Part shown: positions 17,103 to 24,045 of the stretch, in pieces
How positions within the stretch are numbered: the first letter of the stretch is position 1
Layout of the letters: each line of letters starts with the position of its first letter
DNA from: Acidobacteriaceae bacterium
Lineage (GTDB): Bacteria > Acidobacteriota > Terriglobia > Terriglobales > Acidobacteriaceae
Assembly: GCA_003134995.1 (NCBI GenBank)
Contig: PLDC01000015.1
Coordinates: 310,001-374,000, forward strand
DNA length: 64,000 nt
Direction: 5' to 3'
Notes under the pieces: model-generated
Told to the model about the DNA's origin: nothing
Database searches by the model: none
What the model saw: the letters and a program-made list of their open reading frames with translations, nothing else
Position numbers and translations under genes: made by a program

Positions 17103-17537
17103 TCAAATGATTTCGATTGTCTCGTCGAGGAACTTCTTATCAGCCTCGTCAGAGCCCGCTAGTTCGAACGAATTTGTGAGCGAAGCGCTTCCCTTTTCCA
17201 CGCTGGTGATGACGTACGAGCAACCGATCCAGTGGGCTTCGGCAAGATCGGTCTGCGACCAGCGGGCCGGGTGGTCGGGGTGGGAGTGGTAGAAGCCGAC
17301 AATATCTTCGCCGCGCTCGCGGCCCTGGCGTTGAATGCGTACCAGTTCGCCGGGATCGATGTTGTAACGGTTCTGGGGCGAGTCGGTACGAGTGTTGCCG
17401 CAGCGGGCGGTCGAGGTCACGATGCGAGTGCCGGCGTCATCCGTGCGGCCGAGCAGTACGCCGCAGCATTCGTGTGGGTAAGTCTCTTCGCCGTGGCGGC
17501 GGATGGCAGCGTAGTCTGCTTGGATGAGTTTCAGCAT
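17103..17537 (-). CDS. mec: Mec-like JAMM/MPN+ zinc peptidase
   Basis: A 144-residue stand-alone JAMM domain. Zinc and catalytic residues are complete: Glu23 (PHECCG), His84-x-His86, Ser94 and Asp97 in HSHPDHPARWSQTD. In Mycobacterium, Mec releases cysteine from the CysO-cysteine adduct; related JAMM peptidases trim C-terminal residues after a Gly-Gly in sulfur carriers. cysM lies 125 bases upstream on the same strand, and a CysO-like gene with a masked Gly-Gly is 6 kb away, which supports this role. A TATGAT five bases before the ATG suggests its own leaderless transcript. Confidence 0.85.
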   Translation of the reverse strand: MLKLIQADYAAIRRHGEETYPHECCGVLLGRTDDAGTRIVTSTARCGNTRTDSPQNRYNIDPGELVRIQRQGRERGEDIVGFYHSHPDHPARWSQTDLAEAHWIGCSYVITSVEKGSASLTNSFELAGSDEADKKFLDETIEII

Positions 17538-17542
17538 AGAAA

Positions 17543-17548
17543 ATCATA
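17543..17548 (-). promoter_or_regulatory. -10-like hexamer of the mec gene
   Basis: TATGAT on the minus strand, five bases before the ATG; no Shine-Dalgarno. Confidence 0.4.
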
Positions 17549-17550
17549 AT

Positions 17551-17656
17551 CCACCACGGAGACACTGAGGACGGAGAGATACAATTTCAGCAATTCATAA
17601 CAGAGGGTTCGCAGCGTAAGATCGTTCCTTTGCTCTTCTCCGTGTCTCCGTGGTGA
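17551..17656. repeat. Inverted repeat between cysM and mec
   Basis: CCACCACGGAGACACTGAGG at 17551-17570 and its imperfect complement CTCCGTGTCTCCGTGGTG at 17638-17655 bracket about 70 bases. This resembles a dispersed repeat type; a degraded relative (CCACAGAGGACACGGGGG) is at 20655. It fills the cysM-mec gap. Confidence 0.7.
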
Positions 17657-17662
17657 GCGTTC

Positions 17663-18649
17663 TTATTCTGTCCAAAATCTCTCGCTCAAGTATTTGTCGC
17701 CTGAGTCGCAGAGGATGGTAACAATAACAGGTTGCCTCTCGCCGCTCAGATCAAGTTGCTCAGCAACTCCGAGGCTGCCCGCGAGACCCGCCGCGGCTGA
17801 GACTCCGAGGAGCAATCCACACTCTCGGGCGACGCGGCGGGCCATAGCGTAGGCCTCTTCGGTCGCGATCTCAAGATTTTCATCCGCCAGCGTCGCATCG
17901 TAGATTTTCGGAACGATGGCTGTCGCCATGTGCTTGGCTCCTTCGATGCCGTGAAAGGAGGAATCGGGTTGCAACGAGATGCAGCGGATTGTAGGATTGA
18001 GTTCCTTCAGACGCCGAGTGGTTCCCATGAACGTGCCGCTGGTGCCAAGCATGGCGACAAAGTGAGTGATCCGCCCCTGGGTTTGTTGCCAGATTTCGTT
18101 GGCCGTGCCGTGATAGTGAGCCAGCCAGTTTGCGTCGTTGGAGTATTGGTCGGCGTAGAAATATAAATCCGGATGCTTGGCGGCCAGTTCCCGGGCCGCG
18201 CGGATGGCGCCGTCGGAGCCGTCGCCGGGGTCGGTATAAATAATGTCTGCGCCGTAGACGCTCAGGATTTTTTTGCGCTCGGCGGAAACGTTCTGCGGCA
18301 TGCAGAGTGTGACCGGAAATCCTTCCGCCGCGCCCAGCATGGCATAGGCAATCCCGGTGTTTCCGCTGGTGGCATCGAGCAGGATTTTGCCCGAGCTGAA
18401 CTTTCCGCTGCGCCGGCCCTCGGCAACAATGTTCGATGCGGCGCGATCTTTCACCGAGCCGCCGGGATTATGCCATTCGGCCTTGCCCAAAAGTGTTACG
18501 GCGGGAAGATGGCTGGTGAGCTCGTCAAAACGAAGCAATGGAGTGTTGCCAATGCGGTCGAGCAAACTCAGCCCGGGGCGCGGAACGGCTGGCTTCGGCG
18601 CATGATGCGCGGGAGAAGCTTCCTCCAGTTTGGCCGAACTCTGACCCAT
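17663..18649 (-). CDS. cysM: Cysteine synthase, CysM type (PLP-dependent)
   Basis: Fold-type II PLP enzyme that forms the C-S bond of cysteine from an activated serine. PLP lysine about 67 in NPGGSVKDRA, TSGNTGIAYA for the substrate carboxylate, GTSGTFMGTTR for the PLP phosphate and a C-terminal LCDSGDKYLS. Sequence such as GIEGAKHMA and LGVSAAAGLAGSL resembles the mycobacterial CysM that uses a protein-bound thiocarboxylate (CysO) as sulfur source. An N-terminal extension of about 25 residues is present. Adjacent to mec, same strand. Whether it takes O-phosphoserine or O-acetylserine cannot be decided here. Confidence 0.88.
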   Translation of the reverse strand: MGQSSAKLEEASPAHHAPKPAVPRPGLSLLDRIGNTPLLRFDELTSHLPAVTLLGKAEWHNPGGSVKDRAASNIVAEGRRSGKFSSGKILLDATSGNTGIAYAMLGAAEGFPVTLCMPQNVSAERKKILSVYGADIIYTDPGDGSDGAIRAARELAAKHPDLYFYADQYSNDANWLAHYHGTANEIWQQTQGRITHFVAMLGTSGTFMGTTRRLKELNPTIRCISLQPDSSFHGIEGAKHMATAIVPKIYDATLADENLEIATEEAYAMARRVARECGLLLGVSAAAGLAGSLGVAEQLDLSGERQPVIVTILCDSGDKYLSERFWTE

Positions 18650-18818
18650 ACTTGAACTATTCCCTCGTGACTAACGTAATATGCAAATAAGATTGAAACA
18701 CGCTATGTAGTATGGTGTCTTTAGATGAAACAAATTGCAAGTTTGATGCAGCGCGAAATTAAGTAACGCACAATTAGTGCGGAGCTGCATCTAAGAGTAA
18801 GACTGGAAGCGTAGAAAA

Positions 18819-19295
18819 ATGTCGAAAGCAATCGAAGCACGAACTTACGAAGACGCTCTGGCGTGGTTGCGCGAGCACGGTTTTGATGTGACGGAAGCGC
18901 CGGGCACGAATGGGCGGGTGTTCCTCAGAAAGTACAACGTATCGGCCGCGATCCAGAAGACGGATGCCGATGGCGTGAAGATCTTCGCGTATCCCGGATA
19001 TCTGATCGGCAGCGAGATTTCGAAGCTCGTCAATCGCGGATATCAGCAGTTCCTGAAGAATTCGAAGACGGAAGTGCCGGCGACGGCCGACCACCTCAAA
19101 GCGCTGCAGTCGTTTGCCGAAGAACTGAAGATCGCTCTAGGGCTGCCCAGCCTTTACAACGAATCGCTCGGCACGGTGAGCGATTCCTACCATTACGATC
19201 GGCTTAAAGACGACGACAAGGCGCCGGTGGATCGGCCGAAGCGGCCGTGGGAAGTTGCAGGGAAAGCGGTGGCCGTGAAAAAGGGCCGGGCGTAA
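18819..19295 (+). CDS. Conserved hypothetical protein
   Basis: A 158-residue soluble protein I do not recognise. It has no signal peptide or membrane segment. The N-terminal 70 residues read like a small alpha/beta domain (EDALAWLREHGFDVTEAPG, then VFLRKYNVSAAIQ), the middle is helical (LKALQSFAEELKIALGL) and the C-terminus is charged and Pro-rich (DRPKRPWEV then a basic tail). GGAAG lies about nine bases before the ATG. It is divergent from cysM, with a 170-base gap holding no clear promoter consensus. Confidence 0.65.
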   Translation: MSKAIEARTYEDALAWLREHGFDVTEAPGTNGRVFLRKYNVSAAIQKTDADGVKIFAYPGYLIGSEISKLVNRGYQQFLKNSKTEVPATADHLKALQSFAEELKIALGLPSLYNESLGTVSDSYHYDRLKDDDKAPVDRPKRPWEVAGKAVAVKKGRA

Positions 19296-19391
19296 ATCGT
19301 AAGAACTGCCGGTCGAATCGAAATCCCTCCCGTAATTGCCTCCTGTCGTGCGAAACTGGTGCGCTCGGGTTAGGTTAATTCGGAGGTCTGC

Positions 19392-19880
19392 ATGCGCGGC
19401 CGGTTTCTCTTCTACTTTTTTTTCTCCTCTTGCTGGTTGGCGATTACGCTTCTCACGGCGAGTAATCAGGCGCTTGCCCAAGACGTATCGGGCACCTATG
19501 GGAACGACGCGAAAGCGATCGAGAAGTTGTTGCGCATACAGCAGGAAGCCTGGAACCGGCACGACCTGGAAGGCTTCATGGCGGGCTACCGGAATTCTCC
19601 GGAGCTTACGTTTTTCTCGGGAGCGAACGAGCATGACGGATGGCAGGCTACGATGGACCGTTATCTCGCGACGTATAGGAGTCCGGGGCACGAGATGGGA
19701 AAGCTGGAATTCTCGGGGCTGCGCGTTGTAGTCCTGGGCCAGGACTCGGCGTTTGTGCGCGGCTCGTGGAAGCTGACCATGTCCGATGGCAAGACGCCGC
19801 ATGGGTTGTTCACGCTGGTGCTGCGAAAGCTTTCCGGCGGATGGAAGATTGTGCACGACCATACTTCGGCGTCGGAATAA
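19392..19880 (+). CDS. Secreted NTF2-like (SnoaL/DUF4440) protein
   Basis: A 162-residue exported protein: signal peptide about 1-29 (ending QALAQ), then an NTF2-like cone fold with the pattern LLRIQQEAWNRHDLEGFMAGY and a C-terminal GGWKIVHDHTS typical of DUF4440. GGAGG stands six bases before ATG. Two similar secreted NTF2-like proteins occur in the window (27936 and 43236). Members of this fold bind small molecules or act as isomerases; nothing in the sequence fixes the ligand. Confidence 0.78.
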   Translation: MRGRFLFYFFFSSCWLAITLLTASNQALAQDVSGTYGNDAKAIEKLLRIQQEAWNRHDLEGFMAGYRNSPELTFFSGANEHDGWQATMDRYLATYRSPGHEMGKLEFSGLRVVVLGQDSAFVRGSWKLTMSDGKTPHGLFTLVLRKLSGGWKIVHDHTSASE

Positions 19881-19903
19881 ATCGGCTTCCGGCTCGGTCA
19901 CTC

Positions 19904-20581
19904 CTACTTCTTGGCTCGGACTTGCACCCTCGTGCCTTCGGGAAGTTTGCCGTTCGTTAGTTCCACTACTCCGTTGCGGATAATTCCTTCCAGCTCTTTT
20001 GATTCATTGCCGGCGTGAACATTCTCGGGCAGGCTCGCTCCGCTTCGCTGGACGGCTGAGGCGGCCGTCCCCAGATGAGATGTGTCCACGGGCACTGCTC
20101 CTCTTCCCATGCCTTTATCCATGGCTTCGTTGGCTAGCCGGTCGGCTTCCTGATTGTGCTCGCGCAGAGCGTGGCCGATCGAAAACCATTCCAGTTGCGC
20201 GATCAATTCTTTGGCGCGGCCGTGCAGATCTTTCAGCGTGGGATTTTTCACTTTGTAGATTCCCTTGATCTGGCGTACCAGCAACTCGGAATCACTGATG
20301 AGCTTCAACGCTTTGGGACCGTGTTGGATTGCGTACTCGAGTGCCGCGATCAGGCCCTGGTACTCAGCGAAATTGTTGGTCTGGTGGCCGAGATATTCGC
20401 TTAGGTGGGCGACTTTTTTCCCAGACTGATCCTGGATCACTACTCCATAGCCAGCGGGACCGGGGTTGCCGCGAGCGCCGCCGTCGCTGTGGGCGATCAG
20501 GTAGTGTGAGGGCGGCGTTTCGCGGGAGTCTTCACGATTGGAGAAGAGCGGGTTGGTTCCGGAGGGGCGCGGGTAGGGCAT
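19904..20581 (-). CDS. RNase HI-family protein with C-terminal AF2212-like tail
   Basis: RNase HI degrades RNA in RNA-DNA hybrids. The catalytic set is present: Asp in HSDGGARGNPGPAG, Glu in NFAEYQGLI, Asp in ISDSELLVRQ and Asp in HNQEADRLANEA. After the domain comes a linker (SHLGTAASAVQRSG) encoded by a dispersed palindromic repeat, then about 30 residues (EGIIRNGVVEL then KLPEGTRVQV) resembling the AF2212/DUF104 antitoxin-like beta motif. Start taken at ATG 20581, with the N-terminal Pro-rich lead; the frame extends to 20668. It lies just downstream of a phosphoesterase gene. Confidence 0.8.
   Translation of the reverse strand: MPYPRPSGTNPLFSNREDSRETPPSHYLIAHSDGGARGNPGPAGYGVVIQDQSGKKVAHLSEYLGHQTNNFAEYQGLIAALEYAIQHGPKALKLISDSELLVRQIKGIYKVKNPTLKDLHGRAKELIAQLEWFSIGHALREHNQEADRLANEAMDKGMGRGAVPVDTSHLGTAASAVQRSGASLPENVHAGNESKELEGIIRNGVVELTNGKLPEGTRVQVRAKK
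20031..20075 (-). repeat. Dispersed palindromic repeat, copy 3, inside the RNase H gene
   Basis: On the minus strand: CTGGGGACGGC, loop, GCCGTCC, then AGCGAAGCGGAGCGAGC. It is read in frame as SHLGTAASAVQRSGASL between the RNase H domain and its C-terminal tail. Confidence 0.8.
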
Positions 20582-20689
20582 GAAGTTGAGTTTACAATGG
20601 CTGTGATGCTTTGCGTCCCGGACGACTTGCTCGTGGCATCGGAGAAAATCTTCAACCACAGAGGACACGGGGGTTCACGGGGTAAATCG

Positions 20690-21460
20690 TTACCGGCCCG
20701 CTGCTAATCGTGTCGCCAAGCGCGCTGGCAGGTTGGCGGAAAGTATACGGTCCTGCGCGGCTTTTAGGTTGTAGGGAATGCGGTGGAAGTGAACGACCTG
20801 GGCTTCGGTATCGAACAGGGCGAAGGCGGCGCGCCAATCTCCGTCGCGAGGTTGGCCGACCGAGCCCGGGTTGATCAGGTAACGCGTGCCTTGCTTCAGT
20901 TGGAGCGAGATCGACTCGGCTTGGCCAACGGTGCGGTATTCGGGACGGAAGCCGTCAGCGCTATTGTCATCGGCGAAAAATCCACCTTGCAGGTGAGTGT
21001 GGCCGAAGAAAGTTAATGGGGTGGGAAGCGCGAGCAGCGGAACCAGCGCGTCGCCGATGGAAACGATATAGATATCCTCGTCTCCGGGCGAGCCGTGCAC
21101 CAGATTCGCTTCGGGAAAGCCTTCGAGCGGAAGCGGACCTTGCGGCAGCGCGTGGAGCCATTCCTGATGTTCGGGAGTCAACTGGTTGCGGGTCCACAGC
21201 GCGGAGGCGGCGGCCATGGGATTGAAATCTTCAAGATCGATCAGGCCAGTGGCAGCTTTGTCGTGATTGCCCCGGACGAAAATGTTTCCCAGACTGCGGG
21301 AGCGCTCGATGACTTCGTTGGGGCTGGCGCCGTAGCCGACTACATCGCCGAGGTTGGCCACTTGATCGAAACCCGGAGCTGCCGCTAAACAGGCCTCCAG
21401 AGCTTCAAGATTGGCGTGAATGTCGCTGAGTAGCAGTATGCGCAATGGGCACCCGGGCAA
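20690..21460 (-). CDS. YfcE-like metallophosphoesterase
   Basis: A 256-residue calcineurin-type phosphodiesterase with SDIHANLEAL at the N-terminus, GDVVGYGA, RGNHDKA, HGSP, GHTH and a NPGSVGQPRDGD motif typical of the YfcE/MJ0936 group, which hydrolyse phosphodiesters in vitro. Start TTG 21460 is favoured because a perfect TATAAT (21468-21473, minus) sits seven bases upstream; a TTG five codons later would also give a normal N-terminus. About 110 bases separate it from the RNase H gene downstream. Physiological substrate unknown. Confidence 0.82.
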   Translation of the reverse strand: MPGCPLRILLLSDIHANLEALEACLAAAPGFDQVANLGDVVGYGASPNEVIERSRSLGNIFVRGNHDKAATGLIDLEDFNPMAAASALWTRNQLTPEHQEWLHALPQGPLPLEGFPEANLVHGSPGDEDIYIVSIGDALVPLLALPTPLTFFGHTHLQGGFFADDNSADGFRPEYRTVGQAESISLQLKQGTRYLINPGSVGQPRDGDWRAAFALFDTEAQVVHFHRIPYNLKAAQDRILSANLPARLATRLAAGR

Positions 21461-21467
21461 AGTGGCG

Positions 21468-21473
21468 ATTATA
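21468..21473 (-). promoter_or_regulatory. -10 element of the phosphoesterase gene
   Basis: TATAAT on the minus strand, seven bases before the TTG start; leaderless arrangement. Confidence 0.45.
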
Positions 21474-21520
21474 GACCAGCGGACGGATTTAGGCTGGCTA
21501 GTTTCTGGTCCGAGTCAAAA

Positions 21521-21580
21521 CCTTTAACACAGAGGAGACCCTTCGACTGCGCTCAGGGCAGGCTACGGTTCACAGAATAA
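21521..21580. repeat. Dispersed-repeat fragments
   Basis: ACACAGAGGAGACCC followed by the palindrome CCCTTCGACTGCGCTCAGGG, in the gap between the phosphoesterase and ABC ATPase genes. Confidence 0.5.
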
Positions 21581-21583
21581 ACC

Positions 21584-22606
21584 CTACTTCACAATCGGAT
21601 TCACTACGGGGCAGCGAGCCCAATGGTTCTTGGCAACCTCTACGAGCGGCGGCAGGGCGCGGGCGCATTCAGGAATGCGAAATTCGCAGCGCGGCTCGAA
21701 GGCGCAGCCAGGCGGCATTGCATGCAGCGGCGGAACTGTACCTTCGATGGTTTCGAGAGGCTCTCCGCGATTCGTCTTCAGGTCGGGCACCGCGTGCAGA
21801 AGGCCGCGTGTGTAGGGATGTGCCGGGGAGCGAAAGATTTCTTGCTTGGTCCCGAGTTCGACCATGCTGCCGGCATACATCACGGCCACGCGATCAGCAA
21901 CTTGCGAAACTACGGCAAGATCGTGCGAGATGAAAAGCATCGCGAGGCCGAACTTGGCGCGGAGTTCTGCGAGCAGGTCGAGGATCTGGGCCTGGATAGT
22001 GACATCAAGCGCGGTAGTAGGCTCGTCAGCGATCAGCATCTGCGGGCGGTTGACGATGGCCATGGCGATCATGACGCGTTGTCGCATGCCGCCAGAAAGC
22101 TGGTGAGGATAGTCGCGGGCGCGGCGATCGGGCTGCGGGATGGCGACATCGGTCATGGCCTGAATGGCAAGTTTGGCGGCCTCGCTCTTCGAGCGCGTGC
22201 CGTGAGCGAGCACCGCCTCGGCGATCTGGTCTCCTACGCGCATGACGGGATTGAGCGCGGTCATTGGCTCCTGGAAGATCATGGCGATGCGCGAGCCGCG
22301 CAATTGGCGCATGGAATCGTCCGGCAGGTCGGCGAGATTGCGGGTTGCACCGTTCTCCGTAAAAAGAATCTCGCCGGAAACCTTTGCCTGCGGCGGGAGC
22401 AGCCGCATGATGGCGAGAGAGCTAATCGATTTGCCCGAGCCGGATTCGCCGACCAGCCCCAGAACTTCGCCGGGCGCGACGGTGAAGCTGAGATCGCGGA
22501 CTGCAGGAAGGGTTCGTGCGGGGACAGCCGCCCCCGGCTGTGCAGCTCGCAGGGCGGCAGCGGGAAAGTCGATGTTCAGGCGGCGGACTTCGAGTAGCGA
22601 AGGCAC
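21584..22606 (-). CDS. Oligopeptide/dipeptide-type ABC transporter ATPase (OppD/DppD-like)
   Basis: ATP-binding subunit of a peptide or nickel-type importer. Walker A GESGSGKS, Q-loop FQEPMTALNP, signature LSGGMRQRV, Walker B MLIADEPTTALD, H-loop FISHD and the OppD C-terminal cysteine cluster (CAFEPRCEFRIPEC and ARCPV) that suits a Fe-S or metal site. The likely start is GTG 22606; TTG 22630 is in frame. Residues AALRAAQPGAAVPA near the N-terminus are encoded by a dispersed palindrome inserted in the variable loop before the first strand pair. No permease or binding protein gene is adjacent. Confidence 0.87.
   Translation of the reverse strand: MPSLLEVRRLNIDFPAAALRAAQPGAAVPARTLPAVRDLSFTVAPGEVLGLVGESGSGKSISSLAIMRLLPPQAKVSGEILFTENGATRNLADLPDDSMRQLRGSRIAMIFQEPMTALNPVMRVGDQIAEAVLAHGTRSKSEAAKLAIQAMTDVAIPQPDRRARDYPHQLSGGMRQRVMIAMAIVNRPQMLIADEPTTALDVTIQAQILDLLAELRAKFGLAMLFISHDLAVVSQVADRVAVMYAGSMVELGTKQEIFRSPAHPYTRGLLHAVPDLKTNRGEPLETIEGTVPPLHAMPPGCAFEPRCEFRIPECARALPPLVEVAKNHWARCPVVNPIVK
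22516..22550. repeat. Dispersed palindromic repeat, copy 4, inside the ABC ATPase gene
   Basis: GTGCGGGGACAGCCG, CCCC loop, CGGCTGTGC, GCTCGC tail; read in frame on the minus strand as LRAAQPGAAVPAR. Confidence 0.75.
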
Positions 22607-22644
22607 GGTGTCATGGTAGCAGCGTGGCAACGGCGTCGCATCGC

Positions 22645-22683
22645 TGCGCTCGCCTGGACGACCCAGGCGACCGTCCCCACGCG
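22645..22683 (-). repeat. Dispersed palindromic repeat, copy 5
   Basis: On the minus strand GTGGGGACGGTCGCCTGG and the complementary CCAGGCGA with tail GCGCAGCG, between the ABC ATPase and SPFH genes. Confidence 0.7.
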
Positions 22684-22702
22684 AGATTTATTGTCGCGAA
22701 AT

Positions 22703-23551
22703 TTATTGTCCTAAGATTAGCGGCAGGCCGTTCTTGTTGTTGCCGATTACTACCACTTTGGAGTTGGGGCTTTTCGCCAGGTTCTCGGTGGCTTCGATGC
22801 CTTTCCACTCGAGTAGCGATGGCGTTATGCCTTGAGCCACGATTTGCTGGAAGTCGCGGACTCCGGCGGCTTCAATGCGTTTGCGCTGCGCTTCCTGAGT
22901 TTCTTTTTGCAGGCGGAAACTCATGGCGAGAGATTCCTGCTCAGCCTGTTGCTTGGCTTCAATGGCGGCCTTCAGCGTGGCGGGCAGCTGGATGTCGCGC
23001 AAGAGGACTTTCTCTACGACCAGACCGCGCGGAGTAAGTTGAGCGCTGACCTGATCGAAAATCTGCTTGGCCACTTCTTCGCGTTCGCCAGTATAGAGGG
23101 CGTTCGCGGTATGCGAGGCAGTCGATTCTCGAATGGCTGAGCGAAGGGTGGGCTCGACCACCACGTTTTCGTAGTCGGCGCCGATTTTCTGGAAGACGTC
23201 CGAAGCGTGATCGGGATTGAGATGGTAAATCAGCGAAGTATCGAGGCTCATCATCAGGCCTTCGCTGGAAGGCACGCTGGCGGATTCTTTCAGAGTCTGC
23301 GTCTGGATGGAGAGCTCGTTATTCGTCTTCAGCGGATTGATTAAGTGAATGCCCTCGCTCAGAGTGTCTCCGGTTTGCACTTTGCCGAAAAGGGTCAGCA
23401 CGCCAACATGCCCTGTACCCACCTTGGTTACACAACTGAATAGCAAAATCACAACCAGGAATGCGGCGATACCGAGACCGATCAAGCGGAAAAGTCCGCT
23501 GCCGCCGCCACCTTCAACAATTCTGCCTCGAGCGCTGTCGTAAATCGTCAT
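22703..23551 (-). CDS. SPFH/prohibitin-domain membrane protein
   Basis: A 282-residue prohibitin-like protein: one N-terminal transmembrane segment (about 24-43), the SPFH/band 7 domain (about 45-215) with typical TLRSAIRESTA and AALTPRGLVVEKVLLRDIQLP-like patterns, then a helical coiled region (IEAKQQAEQESLAM and following, Glu/Gln-rich) and a short hydrophobic end. Such proteins form ring assemblies in membranes and often modulate FtsH-type proteases; ftsH is elsewhere in the window but not linked. GGGAGA eight bases before the ATG. Confidence 0.87.
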   Translation of the reverse strand: MTIYDSARGRIVEGGGGSGLFRLIGLGIAAFLVVILLFSCVTKVGTGHVGVLTLFGKVQTGDTLSEGIHLINPLKTNNELSIQTQTLKESASVPSSEGLMMSLDTSLIYHLNPDHASDVFQKIGADYENVVVEPTLRSAIRESTASHTANALYTGEREEVAKQIFDQVSAQLTPRGLVVEKVLLRDIQLPATLKAAIEAKQQAEQESLAMSFRLQKETQEAQRKRIEAAGVRDFQQIVAQGITPSLLEWKGIEATENLAKSPNSKVVVIGNNKNGLPLILGQ

Positions 23552-23676
23552 AATAGTTTCTCCCTTTTAATCCGCTTCATTTTACGGCAGGCTAGTTAAC
23601 AGCGTATTAACACTCGACCGCGGATTCGTAAGGCTGAATCTTCCTATTCCTTGCCGCATCTTTTATTCTTAGACCT

Positions 23677-24027
23677 ATGAGCACGATTCACATTCCTACT
23701 CCTCTGCGGCAGTATGTGGGCAAACTTTCCAGTGTAGAAGTAACAGGCGCGACTGTGGGCGAAGCGATGACTTCGCTCGCGGCCCTGTATCCGGACGTGC
23801 GCAGGCACCTTTACACCGAAGATGGCAAGCTGCGCTCCTTCGTCAACCTGTATGTGAACGATGAGGATATTCGCTACCTGCAGAAGGAAGAAACCGCGGT
23901 GAAGGAGGGTGATAACATTTCGATTGTGCCTTCCATTGCCGGGGGCGCTGGAGTTTCCTCCACGTCCGAAGGCTCCACCGCGTCTGTCATCCCGAGCGGA
24001 GCGAGGGATCCTGGTTTCTGCCTGTAA
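23677..24027 (+). CDS. cysO: CysO/MoaD-like sulfur carrier with C-terminal extension
   Basis: Ubiquitin-fold sulfur carrier. Residues 1-90 match MoaD/CysO; the stretch FVNLYVNDEDIRYL is strikingly like mycobacterial CysO, as is the end SIVPSIAGG. Normal carriers stop at Gly-Gly (here 89-90), which is adenylated and thiocarboxylated. This one continues 26 residues, the last part (SVIPSGARDPGFC) being encoded by a dispersed repeat. The tail should block adenylation until removed, which the Mec-like peptidase could do (inference). The MoeZ-like gene follows after 18 bases, so the two are surely co-transcribed. Confidence 0.87.
   Translation: MSTIHIPTPLRQYVGKLSSVEVTGATVGEAMTSLAALYPDVRRHLYTEDGKLRSFVNLYVNDEDIRYLQKEETAVKEGDNISIVPSIAGGAGVSSTSEGSTASVIPSGARDPGFCL
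23985..24022 (+). repeat. Dispersed repeat inside the cysO 3' end
   Basis: GTCATCCCGAGCGGAGCGAG then GGATCCTGGTTTCTGC. The core TCCCGAGCGAAGCGAGGGATC also occurs twice, inverted, at 41377-41398 and 41446-41467. Confidence 0.8.
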
Positions 24028-24045
24028 TCCTGAGTTGAGGAACCT

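Noticed and set aside
21623-22597. 324-codon plus-strand frame opposite the ABC ATPase
   Set aside because: Antisense shadow; product lacks any domain.
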